Origin: Pseudomonas borbori
GTDB taxonomy: Bacteria > Pseudomonadota > Gammaproteobacteria > Pseudomonadales > Pseudomonadaceae
Length of the DNA stretch: 64,000 nt
Assembly: GCF_900115555.1 (NCBI RefSeq)
Contig: NZ_FOWX01000014.1
Coordinates: forward strand, 62,001 to 126,000
Direction of reading: 5' to 3'
Position numbers and translations under genes: made by a program. The notes beneath the pieces were generated by a model. It searched no databases. It saw only the letters and a list, made by a program, of their open reading frames with translations, and was not told where the DNA came from. Below are positions 18,303 through 28,329 of this stretch, in pieces (within the stretch, counting starts at the first letter, position 1; every line of letters begins with the position of its first letter).

Positions 18303-19241
18303 TCAGAGCGGCGTCAGCAGCTCCCCCTTGTCGATAAATGCCTGCAGATTGGCCAGCACCAGCTCTTCCATCCGCAAGCGGGTTTCGTGGGTGCCACTGC
18401 CGACGTGAGGCAGCAACACCACATTGGGCAGGGCGAACAGCTCTGCTGGCACGGTGGGTTCACCTTCGAACACATCCAACCCGGCACCGCCCAGGTGCCC
18501 ATTGAGCAGCGCCGTAACCAGCGCGGGCTGATCGACCACGCTGCCGCGGGAGATGTTCACCAGAATGCCCTGCGGCCCCAGCGCCGCCAGCACGTCGGCG
18601 TCGATCAAGTGATGAGTGGCCGCGCCACCTGGGCAGGCCAGCACGAGGAAGTCCGCCCAGCGCGCCAGCGCCAACAAATCCGCCTCGAAGCCATAGGGGC
18701 TGCTCAAGTCCTGACAGCGCTTGTGATAGCGCACCGGCATGGCAAAGCCTTCGGCGCGGCGGGCGATGGCCTGGCCGATGCGGCCGAGGCCGACAATGCC
18801 AAGCTTCTTGCCGCTGACCTTACGCGTCAGCGGGAAGGTCGCTGCAGGCCAGCCGCCGGCGCGGACGAAGCGGTCGGCCGCGGCCAGTTGCCGCGCCGTG
18901 TCGATGATCAGGCCCATGGCCAGATCGGCCACACAATCGTTGAGCACATCCGGCGTGGTACTGATGACGATGCCGCGATCACGCAACAGCTCCAGCGGAT
19001 AGGGGTCGTAACCGACGCCAAAACTGCAGATCGCGCGCAGATTCGGCAGGCAGGCCAGTTGCTCGGCACTGCAGCCAAAACGTGCCGAAGACACCAACAG
19101 CTCGAAAGCCGTCCCCTGCTCTTGAAGAAAGGCCAGCGGATCGACCCGCTGCCACAGCGCGGTGACCTCGTAGCACTCAGCCAGCTCACGATTGAAACGC
19201 TCGCTCAGCGCACCGATCTGTAACACCTTGGGTTTACTCAT
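18303..19241 (-). CDS. D-2-hydroxyacid dehydrogenase (GhrB/2-ketoaldonate reductase type)
   Basis: 312 residues. The start at 19241 has AGGAG upstream; a slightly longer frame was trimmed. It has the phosphoglycerate-dehydrogenase fold: a catalytic domain, the NAD(P) loop GIVGLGRIGQAIARRAEG, then NISRGSVVDQPAL (Arg), GLDVFEGEP (Glu) and LLPHVGSGTHETR (catalytic His). Family members reduce glyoxylate, hydroxypyruvate or 2-keto-sugar acids with NAD(P)H. It is the last of seven genes in the leftward aldarate operon, 26 bases after the FAD oxidase. No reductive step is needed in the standard glucarate pathway, so its task here is uncertain. Confidence 0.85.
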   Translation of the reverse strand: MSKPKVLQIGALSERFNRELAECYEVTALWQRVDPLAFLQEQGTAFELLVSSARFGCSAEQLACLPNLRAICSFGVGYDPYPLELLRDRGIVISTTPDVLNDCVADLAMGLIIDTARQLAAADRFVRAGGWPAATFPLTRKVSGKKLGIVGLGRIGQAIARRAEGFAMPVRYHKRCQDLSSPYGFEADLLALARWADFLVLACPGGAATHHLIDADVLAALGPQGILVNISRGSVVDQPALVTALLNGHLGGAGLDVFEGEPTVPAELFALPNVVLLPHVGSGTHETRLRMEELVLANLQAFIDKGELLTPL

Positions 19242-19267
19242 GGGGACTCCTGTCTCGATTGCCCGAC

Positions 19268-20686
19268 TCACAACAACTTGCCCGGATTCATCAGCCCGGC
19301 CGGATCGAAGGCCCGCTTGATGCTGCGCATCAGCTCCAGTTCCAGCGGGTCCTTGTAGTGACGGGCGGCATCACGCTTGGCCTGACCCAGGCCATGCTCG
19401 GCACTGATGCTGCCGGCAAAGTTGACGGTGACATCGAAGATCACCTGCATGATCGCCTCGCTCTGCGCCTTGAACGCGGCATCTTCTGCACCCAGTGGCT
19501 TGCTGACGTTGTAATGCAGGTTGCCGTCGCCGACATGGCCGTAGGCCACGATGCGCACACCCGGGAAGGCCTGCTGCAGCGCCTGATCGGTGCGAGCGAT
19601 GAAGTCGGGGATGCGGCTGATCGGCACGCTGATGTCGTGCTTAAGGCTCGGTCCTTCGTGGTTCTGCGCCTCCGAGATGCCCTCGCGCAGCGCCCACAGC
19701 GCGCGCACCTGGACTTCGCTGGCGGCGACCACGGCATCCAGCGCCACGCCCCGCTCGAAGGCCTCGCCGAGACCCTGTTCGAGCATGTCGTTCAGCGGCG
19801 CATCGGGCTGGGTATCGCTCAGCTCGATCAGCACGTACCAGGGATGCGCGTCGGCGAAGGGATCGCTGACCCCGGAGACGTGGTGCAGCACGAATTCCAG
19901 GCTCTGGCGCGACATCAATTCGAAACCCGTCAGCCGGTCGCCACACAGGCCCCGCATCTGCCCGATCAGCTCCACCGCCGCCCGCGGGCTAGGCAGCGCC
20001 ACCCAGGCGGTAGTCAGGCTGCGCACCGCCGGGAACAGTTTGAGCACGGCGGCGGTGATAATGCCAAGCGTCCCTTCGCTACCGATAAACAGCTGCTTGA
20101 GGTCGTAGCCGGTATTGTCCTTGCGCAGCGCGCGCAGCCCGTCCCAGATGCGCCCGTCGGGCAGCACCACCTCCAGGCCGAGGGTCAGCTCGCGCATATT
20201 GCCGTAGCGCAGCACGGCGGTGCCGCCGGCGTTGGTCGCCAGGTTGCCGCCCACCGTGCAGCTGCCTTCGGCACCGAGGGACAGCGGGAACAGTCGGCCA
20301 GCCTCGGCGGCGGCCTCCTGCAGACGCTGGAGGATCACCCCGGCCTCGACGGTGATGGTCTCGTTGGCCGCATCGACCTCGCGGATGCGGTTCAGGCGGG
20401 TCAGCGACAGCACCACCTGTGCGCCCAAATCGTCGGGAATCGAGCCGCCGCACAGGCCGGTATTGCCACCCTGCGGCACCAACGCGACCCCGGCCTCGGC
20501 ACATAGACGCACCACCGCGGCGACCTGCTCGGTCGAGGCCGGGCGCAGTACCAGCGCGGCCTGGCCGCGGTAGGCGTTGCGCCAATCGGCCAGGTAGCTG
20601 TGCATGCGTTCGACGTCGGCGATCAGGCCAGCCTCGCCGACCACCTCGCGCAGGGCCTGGATCAGGCTCACGGGAAGGCCGCTCAT
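19268..20686 (-). CDS. FAD-binding oxidoreductase, GlcD/D-2-hydroxyglutarate dehydrogenase family
   Basis: 472 residues. N-terminal PCMH-type FAD domain with LVPQGGNTGLCGGS and PLSLGAEGSCTVGGNLATNAGG. The C-terminal domain has YGHVGDGNLHYNV and ends SISAEHGLGQAKRD...FDPAGLMNPGKLL, all family hallmarks. These enzymes oxidise D-2-hydroxyacids (lactate, glycolate, 2-hydroxyglutarate) and pass electrons to quinone or flavoprotein. The gene starts one base after garD ends, so it is firmly in the operon. With the adjacent hydroxyacid dehydrogenase it might recycle a hydroxyacid by-product such as D-2-hydroxyglutarate; that is a guess from context. Confidence 0.85.
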   Translation of the reverse strand: MSGLPVSLIQALREVVGEAGLIADVERMHSYLADWRNAYRGQAALVLRPASTEQVAAVVRLCAEAGVALVPQGGNTGLCGGSIPDDLGAQVVLSLTRLNRIREVDAANETITVEAGVILQRLQEAAAEAGRLFPLSLGAEGSCTVGGNLATNAGGTAVLRYGNMRELTLGLEVVLPDGRIWDGLRALRKDNTGYDLKQLFIGSEGTLGIITAAVLKLFPAVRSLTTAWVALPSPRAAVELIGQMRGLCGDRLTGFELMSRQSLEFVLHHVSGVSDPFADAHPWYVLIELSDTQPDAPLNDMLEQGLGEAFERGVALDAVVAASEVQVRALWALREGISEAQNHEGPSLKHDISVPISRIPDFIARTDQALQQAFPGVRIVAYGHVGDGNLHYNVSKPLGAEDAAFKAQSEAIMQVIFDVTVNFAGSISAEHGLGQAKRDAARHYKDPLELELMRSIKRAFDPAGLMNPGKLL

Positions 20687-20687
20687 C

Positions 20688-22250
20688 TCAGGTCACCGGC
20701 GCCGGATTGAACAGCACCAGGTCGTTGTGCAGGCGCAGGCGCTCGGCGCAGGTCTGCTGGCGGCCGCTGGCGACGTCCAGATAGAGTTGGAAGATATGCC
20801 AGCCCATCTCGTCCAGGGTCATGCGCCCGGAGGTGATCTGCCCGGCATCCACGTCGATCAGGTCGGGCCAGCGCTCGGCCAACTGGGTGCGGGTGGCGAC
20901 CTTGATCACCGGCACCATGGCCAGCCCGTAAGGCGTGCCGCGACCGGTGGTGAAGATATGCAGGTTCATCCCGGCGGCCAGTTGCAGGGTGCCGCAGATG
21001 AAATCGCTGGCCGGCGTGGCACAGAACCACAGGCCCTTGCCGCGCACTCGCTCACCCGGTGACACCACCCCGGCAATGGGACTGGAGCCGGACTTGGCAA
21101 TGGAGCCCATGGCCTTTTCCACGATGTTGTTCAGCCCGCCCTTCTTGTTGCCCGGCGTGGTGTTGGCGCTGCGGTCGGCCATGCCGCGCTGCAGGTAACG
21201 GTCGTACCAGTCCATCTCGCGGATCAGCGCATCGGCGACTTCCACCGAGGCGGCACGCGGGGTGAGCAGGTGGATGCCGTCGCGCACCTCGGTGTTCTCG
21301 GAGAACATAACCGTGGCGCCGGCGCGCACCAGCAGATCGGCGGCCACACCGAGGGCCGGGTTGGCGGTGATGCCGGAGAAGGCATCGCTGCCGCCGCACT
21401 GCATGCCCACCACCAGCTCGCTGGCCGGGACAGTTTCGCGGCGACGCCGATCGAGCACCTGCAGACGCGCCTCGATCATCGCCATGATCTGCTCGACCAT
21501 GCCGGCAAAGCCGTTGCTGGAATCCTGCAGGCGGAACAGCCACTCCTCCTCATCCATGCCATTGGTCAACTGGTCGCCATCCATCAACTGGCTGGCCTGC
21601 AGCTTCTCGCAACCGAGGCTGATCACCAGCGCCTGACCGCCGAGGTTGGGGTTGCGGCTGATGTTATACAGCGTGCGGATCGGCACCACCGCGTCCGGCG
21701 CGTTGATCGCCACGCCGCAGCCATAGCTGTGCGACAGCGCGACCACGTCATCGACATGCGGGTACTTGGGCAACAGCTCCTTGCGCACCCGCTCGACCAC
21801 GTGGTCGAGCACACCGACCACGCACTGCACAGTGGTGGTCACACCCAGAATATTGCGCGTGCCGACGCTGCCGTCGAGGTTGCGGAAGCCTTCGAAGGTG
21901 TATCCGGTAAGCGGTTCGACCGGCGCAGCGGGCAAGGTCGCCTTGGGCAGGTTGTCCAGCGCCGGCGGCTCGGGCATGCGCAGCTGCGCCTCGGTGACCC
22001 AGCGCCCGGCGGCGATGGGTTCCAGGGCATAACCGATGACCTCGCCATAGCGCAGCACTTCGCCGTCCACGGCGATGTCCTGCAAGGCCACCTTGTGGCT
22101 CTGCGGAATGCCTTCGACGGCCACCAGGCCATCGGCAAAGCGGCCGCCCTTGGCCACGCCCTGCTCGTTGACCACCACGCCGACGTTGTCGGCCGGGTGC
22201 AGGCGGATGTAGCGCGGCGAATCCTGATGGGCAATCAACTGCATGGACAT
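20688..22250 (-). CDS. garD: Galactarate dehydratase
   Basis: 520 residues, close to the 523 of E. coli GarD. An N-terminal SAF/UxaA domain (about 10-95, [19 protein letters not shown]) is followed by the UxaA-type catalytic domain with [40 protein letters not shown] and [16 protein letters not shown]. It dehydrates meso-galactarate (possibly also other aldarates) to 5-keto-4-deoxy-D-glucarate using a divalent metal. AGAGGAG precedes the start. It sits 18 bases after the MFS transporter gene. It is unrelated in fold to the enolase-superfamily dehydratases encoded nearby, giving two enzyme types for one product. Confidence 0.93.
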   Translation of the reverse strand: MSMQLIAHQDSPRYIRLHPADNVGVVVNEQGVAKGGRFADGLVAVEGIPQSHKVALQDIAVDGEVLRYGEVIGYALEPIAAGRWVTEAQLRMPEPPALDNLPKATLPAAPVEPLTGYTFEGFRNLDGSVGTRNILGVTTTVQCVVGVLDHVVERVRKELLPKYPHVDDVVALSHSYGCGVAINAPDAVVPIRTLYNISRNPNLGGQALVISLGCEKLQASQLMDGDQLTNGMDEEEWLFRLQDSSNGFAGMVEQIMAMIEARLQVLDRRRRETVPASELVVGMQCGGSDAFSGITANPALGVAADLLVRAGATVMFSENTEVRDGIHLLTPRAASVEVADALIREMDWYDRYLQRGMADRSANTTPGNKKGGLNNIVEKAMGSIAKSGSSPIAGVVSPGERVRGKGLWFCATPASDFICGTLQLAAGMNLHIFTTGRGTPYGLAMVPVIKVATRTQLAERWPDLIDVDAGQITSGRMTLDEMGWHIFQLYLDVASGRQQTCAERLRLHNDLVLFNPAPVT

Positions 22251-22268
22251 GCTCTCCTCTAATACGGA

Positions 22269-23627
22269 TCAGGGTGTCGAGTTGGGCGCAGCAACGGCGG
22301 CGCTAGCGGTCGGGGCTGGCGGATCGTTCAACTCGATCCGGTGAATACGACCGACGATAAACAGATAACTGATTAGCGCCAGCACAGCGTTGGCGCCGAC
22401 ATAGATCAGCGCCGCGTCAAATGAGCCGGTGCGGCTGACCAGGTAACCGACCACGATAGGTGTGGTGATCGCCGCCAGGTTGCCGAAGGTATTGAACAGC
22501 CCGCCGGACAGGCCGACGACCTGCCGTGGCGAGGTGTCGGCCACCAGCGTCCAGCCGAGCGAGCCGAAGCCCTTGCCGAAGAACGCCAGGGCCATCAGGC
22601 CGATCACCGCGCTATCACTTTCGACATGGATGCACAGCACGATGCAACTGGCCAGCAGCATGCCGACGACGATGGGCAGCTTGCGCGCCAGGGTCAGGGA
22701 ATAGCCGCGGCGCAGCAAAGCGTCCGACACCAGGCCGCCGAGCACGCCGCCGACGAAGCCGCTGATCGCCGGCAGCGAGGCGGCAAAACCGGCGGAGAGA
22801 ATGCTCATGCCGCGCGCCTGCACCAGGTACACGGGAAACCAGGTGAGGAAGAAATAGGTGATGGCGTTGTTGCAGTACTGACCCAGATACACGCCGATCA
22901 GGCTGCGCTGGGTCAGCAGCAACCTGAGGGTGCGCCACTGCGAGCCGGCCGCACCGGCAGGCAGCGGGGCCAGGTCGATCAGGCCGCCGCCGTCTTCGAT
23001 ATGGCCGAACTCGGCCGCGCCCAGGCGTGGATGTTCACGCGGGCCGTGCATCAGCTTGAGCCACAGGCCACAGAGCAGCAGGCCCAGGCCGCCCAGCACG
23101 AAAAACACATACTGCCAGCCCATGTCCTGCACCACCCAGCCCATCAGCGGTGCGAATACCGCAGTGGCCGCATACTGCGCCGAAGTGGACATGGCGGTGG
23201 CGGTGCCCCGCTCGCGGGTCGGGAACCAGGCGGCGATGATCCGTGCATTGCCGGGAAAGCACGGCGCCCCGGCAAAGCCTACCGCCAGGCGTAGCACAAA
23301 CAGGCTGACGATGGCCCAGGCCAGCGGCAGCATGTCGACCAAGCCCTGCAACAGGGTGAACAGCGACCAGCACAACAGCGTGATGAAATAGACGCGCTTG
23401 GCGCCGAAGCGATCGAACAACCAGCCACCGGGAAGCTGCCCGATCACATAGGCCCAGCCGAACGCGGAAAAGATATAGCCGAGCATCAGCGCATCGATGC
23501 CCAGATCCGCCTGCAGCGCGGCACCGGCAATCGACAGGCTGGAGCGGTCGGCAAAGGTGACCGTGGTGACGAGGAACAGCATCAGCAGGATGGAGTAACG
23601 CACCCGGCCCGGTTTGACTGCTTGCAT
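22269..23627 (-). CDS. gudP: MFS aldarate:proton symporter (GudP/GarP type)
   Basis: 452 residues, 12 predicted membrane spans. The start RYSILLMLFLVTTVTFADRSSLS and the segment AFGWAYVIGQLPGGWLFDRFG are typical of the anion:cation symporter family to which E. coli GudP and GarP belong. The family motif between TM2 and TM3 (DRFGAKRVY) is present. Position between gudD and garD supports D-glucarate/galactarate import across the inner membrane. The C-terminus is an Ala/Pro-rich tail with no obvious role. Substrate is inferred from family and neighbours. Confidence 0.87.
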   Translation of the reverse strand: MQAVKPGRVRYSILLMLFLVTTVTFADRSSLSIAGAALQADLGIDALMLGYIFSAFGWAYVIGQLPGGWLFDRFGAKRVYFITLLCWSLFTLLQGLVDMLPLAWAIVSLFVLRLAVGFAGAPCFPGNARIIAAWFPTRERGTATAMSTSAQYAATAVFAPLMGWVVQDMGWQYVFFVLGGLGLLLCGLWLKLMHGPREHPRLGAAEFGHIEDGGGLIDLAPLPAGAAGSQWRTLRLLLTQRSLIGVYLGQYCNNAITYFFLTWFPVYLVQARGMSILSAGFAASLPAISGFVGGVLGGLVSDALLRRGYSLTLARKLPIVVGMLLASCIVLCIHVESDSAVIGLMALAFFGKGFGSLGWTLVADTSPRQVVGLSGGLFNTFGNLAAITTPIVVGYLVSRTGSFDAALIYVGANAVLALISYLFIVGRIHRIELNDPPAPTASAAVAAPNSTP

Positions 23628-23695
23628 CTGGCCAACTCATCGAGAAATTCGCGTGAAGCGGGCCCGCTGCCTGCTGGCAGCCGGGCCACCCCGAT

Positions 23696-25051
23696 TTAAC
23701 GCACCAGACAGGGGCGCTTGTTATCGAACTGCCAGCCGGAGATCAGGTACTGCATGGCCACGGCATCGTTGCGCGCGCCCAGGCCCATGCCTTTGTACAG
23801 TTCGTGGGCCTTGGCCAGGGCATCCCAGTCCAGCTCGACGCCCAGACCCGGCACCTTCGGCACCTGCACCAGACCGCCTTCGATCCGCAGCGGGTTGTGG
23901 GTCAGGTACTGGCCGTCCTGCCAGATCCAGTGGGTGTCGATGGCGGTGACCTTGCCCGGCGCGGCAGCGGCCACGTGGGTGAACATCGCCAGGGAGATGT
24001 CGAAGTGGTTGTTGGAATGCGAGCCCCAGGTCAGGCCCCACTCGTTGCACATCTGCGCCACCCGCACCGAACCCTGCATAGTCCAGAAGTGCGGATCGGC
24101 CAGGGGGATATCCACCGACTGCAACTGGATGCAGTGGCCCATCTGCCGCCAGTCGGTGGCGATCATGTTGGTCGCGGTCGGCAGGCCGGTAGCGCGGCGG
24201 AACTCGGCCATCACCTCGCGGCCGGAGTAACCGTTCTCCGCGCCGCAAGGGTCTTCGGCGTAGGCCAGCACACCGTGCAGGTCGCGGCACAGGCCGATGG
24301 CCTCGGCCAGGGACCAGCCGCCGTTGGGGTCGAGGGTCACCCGCGCATCCGGGAAGCGCTCGGCCAGGGCACGGATCGCCTCGACCTCGGCCCCGCCGCG
24401 CAGCACGCCGCCCTTGAGTTTGAAGTCGTTGAAACCATAACGGGCATGGGCCGCCTCGGCCTGGCGAACGATGGTCTCGGGGCTCAGCGCTTCCTGGTTG
24501 CGCACGCGGAACCAGGCGTCGTCCGCATCGGCTTCGTTGCGATAGCCCAAGTCGGTCTTCTCGCGGTCGCCGATAAAGAACAGGTAACCGAGCATCTCCA
24601 CCGCGTCGCGCTGCTGGCCTTCGCCGAGCAGGGCCGCCACCGGCACGCCGAGGTGCTGGCCGAGCAGATCGAGCAAGGCGGATTCCAGGGCAGTGACCGC
24701 ATGGATGGTGATGCGTAGGTCGAAGGTCTGCATGCCGCGCCCACCGGAGTCGCGGTCGGCGAAAGCCTGGCGCACCTGGTTGAGCAGGCCGTTGTAGTTG
24801 CCGATGGACTGGCCCACCAGCAAGGGCCGGGCATCTTCCAGGGTTTGGCGGATGGCTTCGCCACCGGGCACCTCGCCGACGCCGATGCGCCCGGCGTTGT
24901 CCTTGAGGATGAGGATATTGCGGGTAAAGAATGGGCCGTGGGCACCACTCAGATTGAGCAGCATGCTGTCGTGGCCGGCGACCGGCACGACCTGCAGCTC
25001 GGTGATGATCGGGGCACCGGCGAAGGTACCTTGCTTGGAATCGCTGTTCAT
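23696..25051 (-). CDS. gudD: Glucarate dehydratase
   Basis: 451 residues, enolase superfamily. Metal and catalytic residues are all present: Lys211/Lys213 in FNDFKLKGG, Asp241 in LDPNGGW, Glu266 in YAEDPCG, Asn295 in [10 protein letters not shown] and His345 in WGSHSNNHF. It converts D-glucarate (and L-idarate) to 5-keto-4-deoxy-D-glucarate. It lies in the leftward operon between the semialdehyde dehydrogenase and the MFS transporter, with a palindromic repeat in the gap before it. A paralogue with the same active site is encoded at 28330 in a different operon. Confidence 0.95.
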   Translation of the reverse strand: MNSDSKQGTFAGAPIITELQVVPVAGHDSMLLNLSGAHGPFFTRNILILKDNAGRIGVGEVPGGEAIRQTLEDARPLLVGQSIGNYNGLLNQVRQAFADRDSGGRGMQTFDLRITIHAVTALESALLDLLGQHLGVPVAALLGEGQQRDAVEMLGYLFFIGDREKTDLGYRNEADADDAWFRVRNQEALSPETIVRQAEAAHARYGFNDFKLKGGVLRGGAEVEAIRALAERFPDARVTLDPNGGWSLAEAIGLCRDLHGVLAYAEDPCGAENGYSGREVMAEFRRATGLPTATNMIATDWRQMGHCIQLQSVDIPLADPHFWTMQGSVRVAQMCNEWGLTWGSHSNNHFDISLAMFTHVAAAAPGKVTAIDTHWIWQDGQYLTHNPLRIEGGLVQVPKVPGLGVELDWDALAKAHELYKGMGLGARNDAVAMQYLISGWQFDNKRPCLVR

Positions 25052-25091
25052 AGCGCTTGCCCTGTTGTTGTTATCCGGGGTCTGAACGTTG

Positions 25092-25143
25092 GTAGGAGCG
25101 TGCTCAGCGCTCGAAAAGCTTCGCGGGCATGGCCCGCTCCTAC
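25092..25143. repeat. GTAGGAGCG palindromic repeat inside the operon
   Basis: GTAGGAGCG at one end and CGCTCCTAC at the other, 52 bases, filling the gap between the semialdehyde dehydrogenase and gudD. A transcript hairpin here could stabilise the upstream message or reduce read-through. Confidence 0.75.
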
Positions 25144-25151
25144 AGGTGCAC

Positions 25152-26588
25152 TCAACCGACGTAAGTGGTCTTCACCGTGGTGTAGAACTCCTGGGCGTAT
25201 TTGCCCTGCTCGCGGCTGCCGTAGGATGAGCCTTTACGGCCACCAAACGGTACGTGGTAATCCACCCCGGCAGTCGGCAGGTTGACCATGACCATACCGG
25301 CCTGGGCGTGGCGCTTGTAGTGGTTGGCGTATTTCAGCGAGGTGGTGCAGATACCGGCGGACAGACCGAACTCGGTGGCGTTGGCCATGGCCAGCGCCTC
25401 GTCGTAATCGGCCACTTTGATGATATTGGCCACCGGGCCGAAGATCTCTTCGCGGCTGATGCGCATGTCCGCCGTGCAGTCGGCAAACAGGGTCGGCGCC
25501 AGGTAATAGCCGTCCTGCGCGCAGGAAACCCGCTCGCCGCCGCAGACCAGGCGGGCGCCCTCGGCCTTGCCGATCTCGATATAACGCAGGTCCTGCTCGA
25601 GCTGGGCCTGGGACACCACGGGACCGATATCGGTGCCCTTCTCCAGGGCGTTGCCGACAGTGATCGACTGCATCCGCTCGGCCATGGCCGCGACAAACTG
25701 GTCATGGATGCCCGCGGTGACGATCAACCGGCTGGAGGCGGTGCAACGCTGACCGGTGGAGTAGAAGGCGCTCTGCACCGACAGCTCCACGGCGGTTTTC
25801 AGGTCGGCATCGTCGAGGATCACCTGCGGATTCTTGCCGCCCATCTCCAGCTGCACCTTGGCCCCGCGCGCCACACAACTGGCGGCGATGCTACGGCCGA
25901 CGCCGACCGAGCCGGTAAAGCTGACGCCATCGACCTGCTTGTTCTGCACTATGGCTTCACCGACTACCCGGCCGCTGCCCATCACCAGGTTGAACACCCC
26001 GGCGGGGAAACCGGCGCGGGAGATGATCTCGGCGATGGCCCAGGCGCAGCCCGGTACCAGATCGGCCGGTTTCAACACCACACAGTTGCCGTAGGCCAGG
26101 GCCGGGGCGACTTTCCAGGCCGGAATGGCGATGGGGAAGTTCCACGGGGTGATCAGGCCGATCACGCCCAGCGGCTCGCGGGTCACTTCCACCGATACGC
26201 CGGGGCGCACCGAGGCCAGCACTTCGCCGGCCTGACGCAGGCACTCGCCGGCGTAGAACTTGAAAATATTACCGGCGCGAGTCACTTCGCCGATGGCCTC
26301 AGGCAGGGTCTTGCCCTCTTCCCGGGCCAGCAGCACACCGAGTTCTTCGCGGCGGGCGAGGATTTCGCTGCCGACCTTGTCCAGCGCGTCGCTGCGCGCC
26401 TGGATACCGGAAGTCGACCAGGCCGGAAAAGCGGCACGGGCGGCGGCGATGGCCTGATCGACCTGAGTGGCATCGGCCTGGGCGTATTCGCCGACCACAT
26501 CGGCCAGATCGGACGGGTTGATATTGTGGCTGTAGCTGGCAGCGGCAACCCATTGGCCACCGATGTAGTTGTCATAACGCTTGTTCAT
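25152..26588 (-). CDS. 2-oxoglutarate semialdehyde dehydrogenase
   Basis: 478 residues, aldehyde dehydrogenase superfamily. The NAD(P) motif is seen in [12 protein letters not shown], the general base Glu248 in LEMGGKNP and the catalytic Cys282 in [12 protein letters not shown]. It oxidises 2,5-dioxopentanoate (2-oxoglutarate semialdehyde), the product of KdgD, to 2-oxoglutarate for the TCA cycle. Second gene in the operon, 131 bases after kdgD with a repeat between. Homology alone could not exclude succinate semialdehyde or another C5 substrate; the operon makes this assignment likely. Confidence 0.9.
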   Translation of the reverse strand: MNKRYDNYIGGQWVAAASYSHNINPSDLADVVGEYAQADATQVDQAIAAARAAFPAWSTSGIQARSDALDKVGSEILARREELGVLLAREEGKTLPEAIGEVTRAGNIFKFYAGECLRQAGEVLASVRPGVSVEVTREPLGVIGLITPWNFPIAIPAWKVAPALAYGNCVVLKPADLVPGCAWAIAEIISRAGFPAGVFNLVMGSGRVVGEAIVQNKQVDGVSFTGSVGVGRSIAASCVARGAKVQLEMGGKNPQVILDDADLKTAVELSVQSAFYSTGQRCTASSRLIVTAGIHDQFVAAMAERMQSITVGNALEKGTDIGPVVSQAQLEQDLRYIEIGKAEGARLVCGGERVSCAQDGYYLAPTLFADCTADMRISREEIFGPVANIIKVADYDEALAMANATEFGLSAGICTTSLKYANHYKRHAQAGMVMVNLPTAGVDYHVPFGGRKGSSYGSREQGKYAQEFYTTVKTTYVG

Positions 26589-26617
26589 GATCCCTTCCTA
26601 GCTATGTATGGCTATGC

Positions 26618-26691
26618 GTAGGGTGTCGCGGGGCCGCCCAGGCCGCGCGCACCAATGACGGCGAGCGGCTGGTGCGCACGGCGCACCCTAC
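26618..26691. repeat. Inverted GTAGGGTGCGCC-family pair inside the operon
   Basis: A degenerate forward half (GTAGGGTG at 26618) and a full reverse unit (26670-26691) lie in the kdgD to semialdehyde-dehydrogenase gap. Confidence 0.7.
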
Positions 26692-26719
26692 GGCGGCTTG
26701 GCCCGCCACGTTCAACTGC

Positions 26720-27631
26720 TTATTGCGCGCCCTGGGCTTCGATCAGTGCGGCGAGCATTTCGTACTCTTCCGGTAGCAGATCGGTCAGCGGGGTGCGCAC
26801 CGGGCCGGCGTCATGCCCAACGATCCTGGCACCAGCCTTGATGATGCTGACGCCATAACCGGCGCAACGGTTACGGATGGCCAGGTACGGCAGGAAGAAC
26901 TCATCGATGATCTTGCCGACGCTGGCGTGATCGTCACGGGCCATGGCGTGGTAGAAATTCATCGCGGTCTTGGGGATGAAGTTGAACACCGCCGAGGAGT
27001 ACACCGGCACGCCCAGGGCCTTGTAGGCAGCGGCGTAGACTTCGGCGGTCTGCAGGCCGCCGAGGTAGCTCAGGCGATCACCGAGACGACGGCGGATGGA
27101 CACCATCAGCTCGATATCGCCGATGCCGTCCTTGTAGCCGATCAGATTCGGGCAACGCTCGGCTACCTGCTCCAGCAGCGGCGCGGTCAGGCGGCAGACG
27201 CTGCGGTTGTATACCACCACGCCGATCTTCACCGACTTGCACACAGCTTCGACGTGCAGCGCCACGCCTTCCTGGCTGGCTTCGGTCAGGTAGTGCGGCA
27301 GCAGCAGCAGGCCCTTGGCCCCCAAGCGCTCGGCTTCCTGGGCCATCTCGATGGCCTGGCGGGTCGGTCCACCGACACCGGCGAGGATCGGCACGCTGCC
27401 GGCGCAGGTGTCGACCGCGGTCTTGATCACCGCCGAATACTCTTTGCCGGTCAGGGAGAAAAACTCACCGGTGCCACCGGCGGCGAACAGCGCCGAAGCA
27501 CCGTAAGGCGCCAGCCATTCCAGGCGGCGTGCATAGGTATCGGCGCGGAAATCGCCGGCAGCATCGAAATCGGTCACGGGGAAAGACAGCAGACCGGAAG
27601 AGAGGATGGACTTCAGTTCTTGTGGATTCAT
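26720..27631 (-). CDS. kdgD: 5-dehydro-4-deoxyglucarate dehydratase
   Basis: 303 residues, DHDPS/N-acetylneuraminate lyase superfamily. The Schiff-base lysine is Lys167 in [10 protein letters not shown], with Tyr141 in VVYNRS and the substrate loop [11 protein letters not shown] (50-60) characteristic of the glucarate branch. It decarboxylates and dehydrates 5-keto-4-deoxyglucarate to 2-oxoglutarate semialdehyde, the convergence point for all the dehydratases in this island. It is the first gene of the leftward operon; the operator at 27689-27705 lies about 60 bases upstream. Confidence 0.94.
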   Translation of the reverse strand: MNPQELKSILSSGLLSFPVTDFDAAGDFRADTYARRLEWLAPYGASALFAAGGTGEFFSLTGKEYSAVIKTAVDTCAGSVPILAGVGGPTRQAIEMAQEAERLGAKGLLLLPHYLTEASQEGVALHVEAVCKSVKIGVVVYNRSVCRLTAPLLEQVAERCPNLIGYKDGIGDIELMVSIRRRLGDRLSYLGGLQTAEVYAAAYKALGVPVYSSAVFNFIPKTAMNFYHAMARDDHASVGKIIDEFFLPYLAIRNRCAGYGVSIIKAGARIVGHDAGPVRTPLTDLLPEEYEMLAALIEAQGAQ

Positions 27632-27688
27632 TGTGCGAACACCCTGTAGAGCGAATGGTGGAGAGGAGCATCAGTCGAAACTGTAGAG

Positions 27689-27705
27689 ATACGTTATCGT
27701 ACAAC
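27689..27705 (-). promoter_or_regulatory. Candidate GntR operator upstream of kdgD
   Basis: Reads GTTGTACGATAACGTAT on the minus strand, the best-centred match to the 20-bp consensus shared by five sites. It lies 58-74 bases upstream of the kdgD start. A clear -35/-10 pair for this direction could not be fixed by eye. Confidence 0.65.
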
Positions 27706-28329
27706 ACTGAGTAATGCCATACTTTTCCCTGACCGGTTATCGCCTGAGCTTCTGCCGCCATCCACGCCAGAAGATTAGGGCACGGCCACGCGCACTCCTT
27801 GCCGCCCAGGCGCAAGCGCGCCGCTATAAGGGTTTAAGCACTGACAAGAGCAAGCTGCGGCGACTTGCTTCAGTCGCAACGCCGGTGGTCGCGCCCAGCA
27901 ATTTTCTGCAAAAGTCTCGTTGACAAGCCTGTCAGACGCTGCTGATAATCCGCTCAAGTTATACGACAACGTATGACATCTCTAAAAACAAAAAATCAGG
28001 CCCCGCCATGATTACGAAGACCAAGGCTTGCATGCCTTCCTACTGTTTATCCGCCACCATCACCGGTGGCCAATGCGCGCACCTGCGGCATCCGCTGCCG
28101 TCCCGGCGTATCGCTGAAACCCAGCAAGCTCATGTCTTGCATGCTCGAGCAAGAGTGCGGGCCTGTCATCCTGCCGCCCCGGCACAATCACGGCGGCCTG
28201 CAAACGCGCAGACCTTCGACCGTTCTTGCGTCAGCGCCCTGAGCGCAATCGGCGCTGCAACGCCAGGCCATCAGGCGGCGACTACTGCAACTCGACGCCA
28301 TAGCGCCCAGCCACAGGAGCATCCTGGCA
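27706..28329. other. Divergent intergenic region and long leader
   Basis: The full gap between kdgD and the gudD paralogue is 698 bases. It contains the kdgD operator, the rightward promoter/operator at 27920-27977 and then a leader of about 320 bases. An ATG at 28008 opens a 109-codon frame rich in Ala, Arg and His that overlaps the next start; it lacks a ribosome-binding site and is not called. No repeats of the MITE families are present here. Confidence 0.5.
27920..27977 (+). promoter_or_regulatory. Sigma-70 promoter with GntR operator for the gudD2-tctCBA operon
   Basis: -35 TTGACA (27920-27925), 18-base spacer, -10 GATAAT (27944-27949), then the operator GTTATACGACAACGTATGAC (27958-27977) over the predicted start point. 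ATACG-ACAA-CGTAT within it is a perfect inverted repeat. It copies the arrangement upstream of the porin. Confidence 0.72.
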
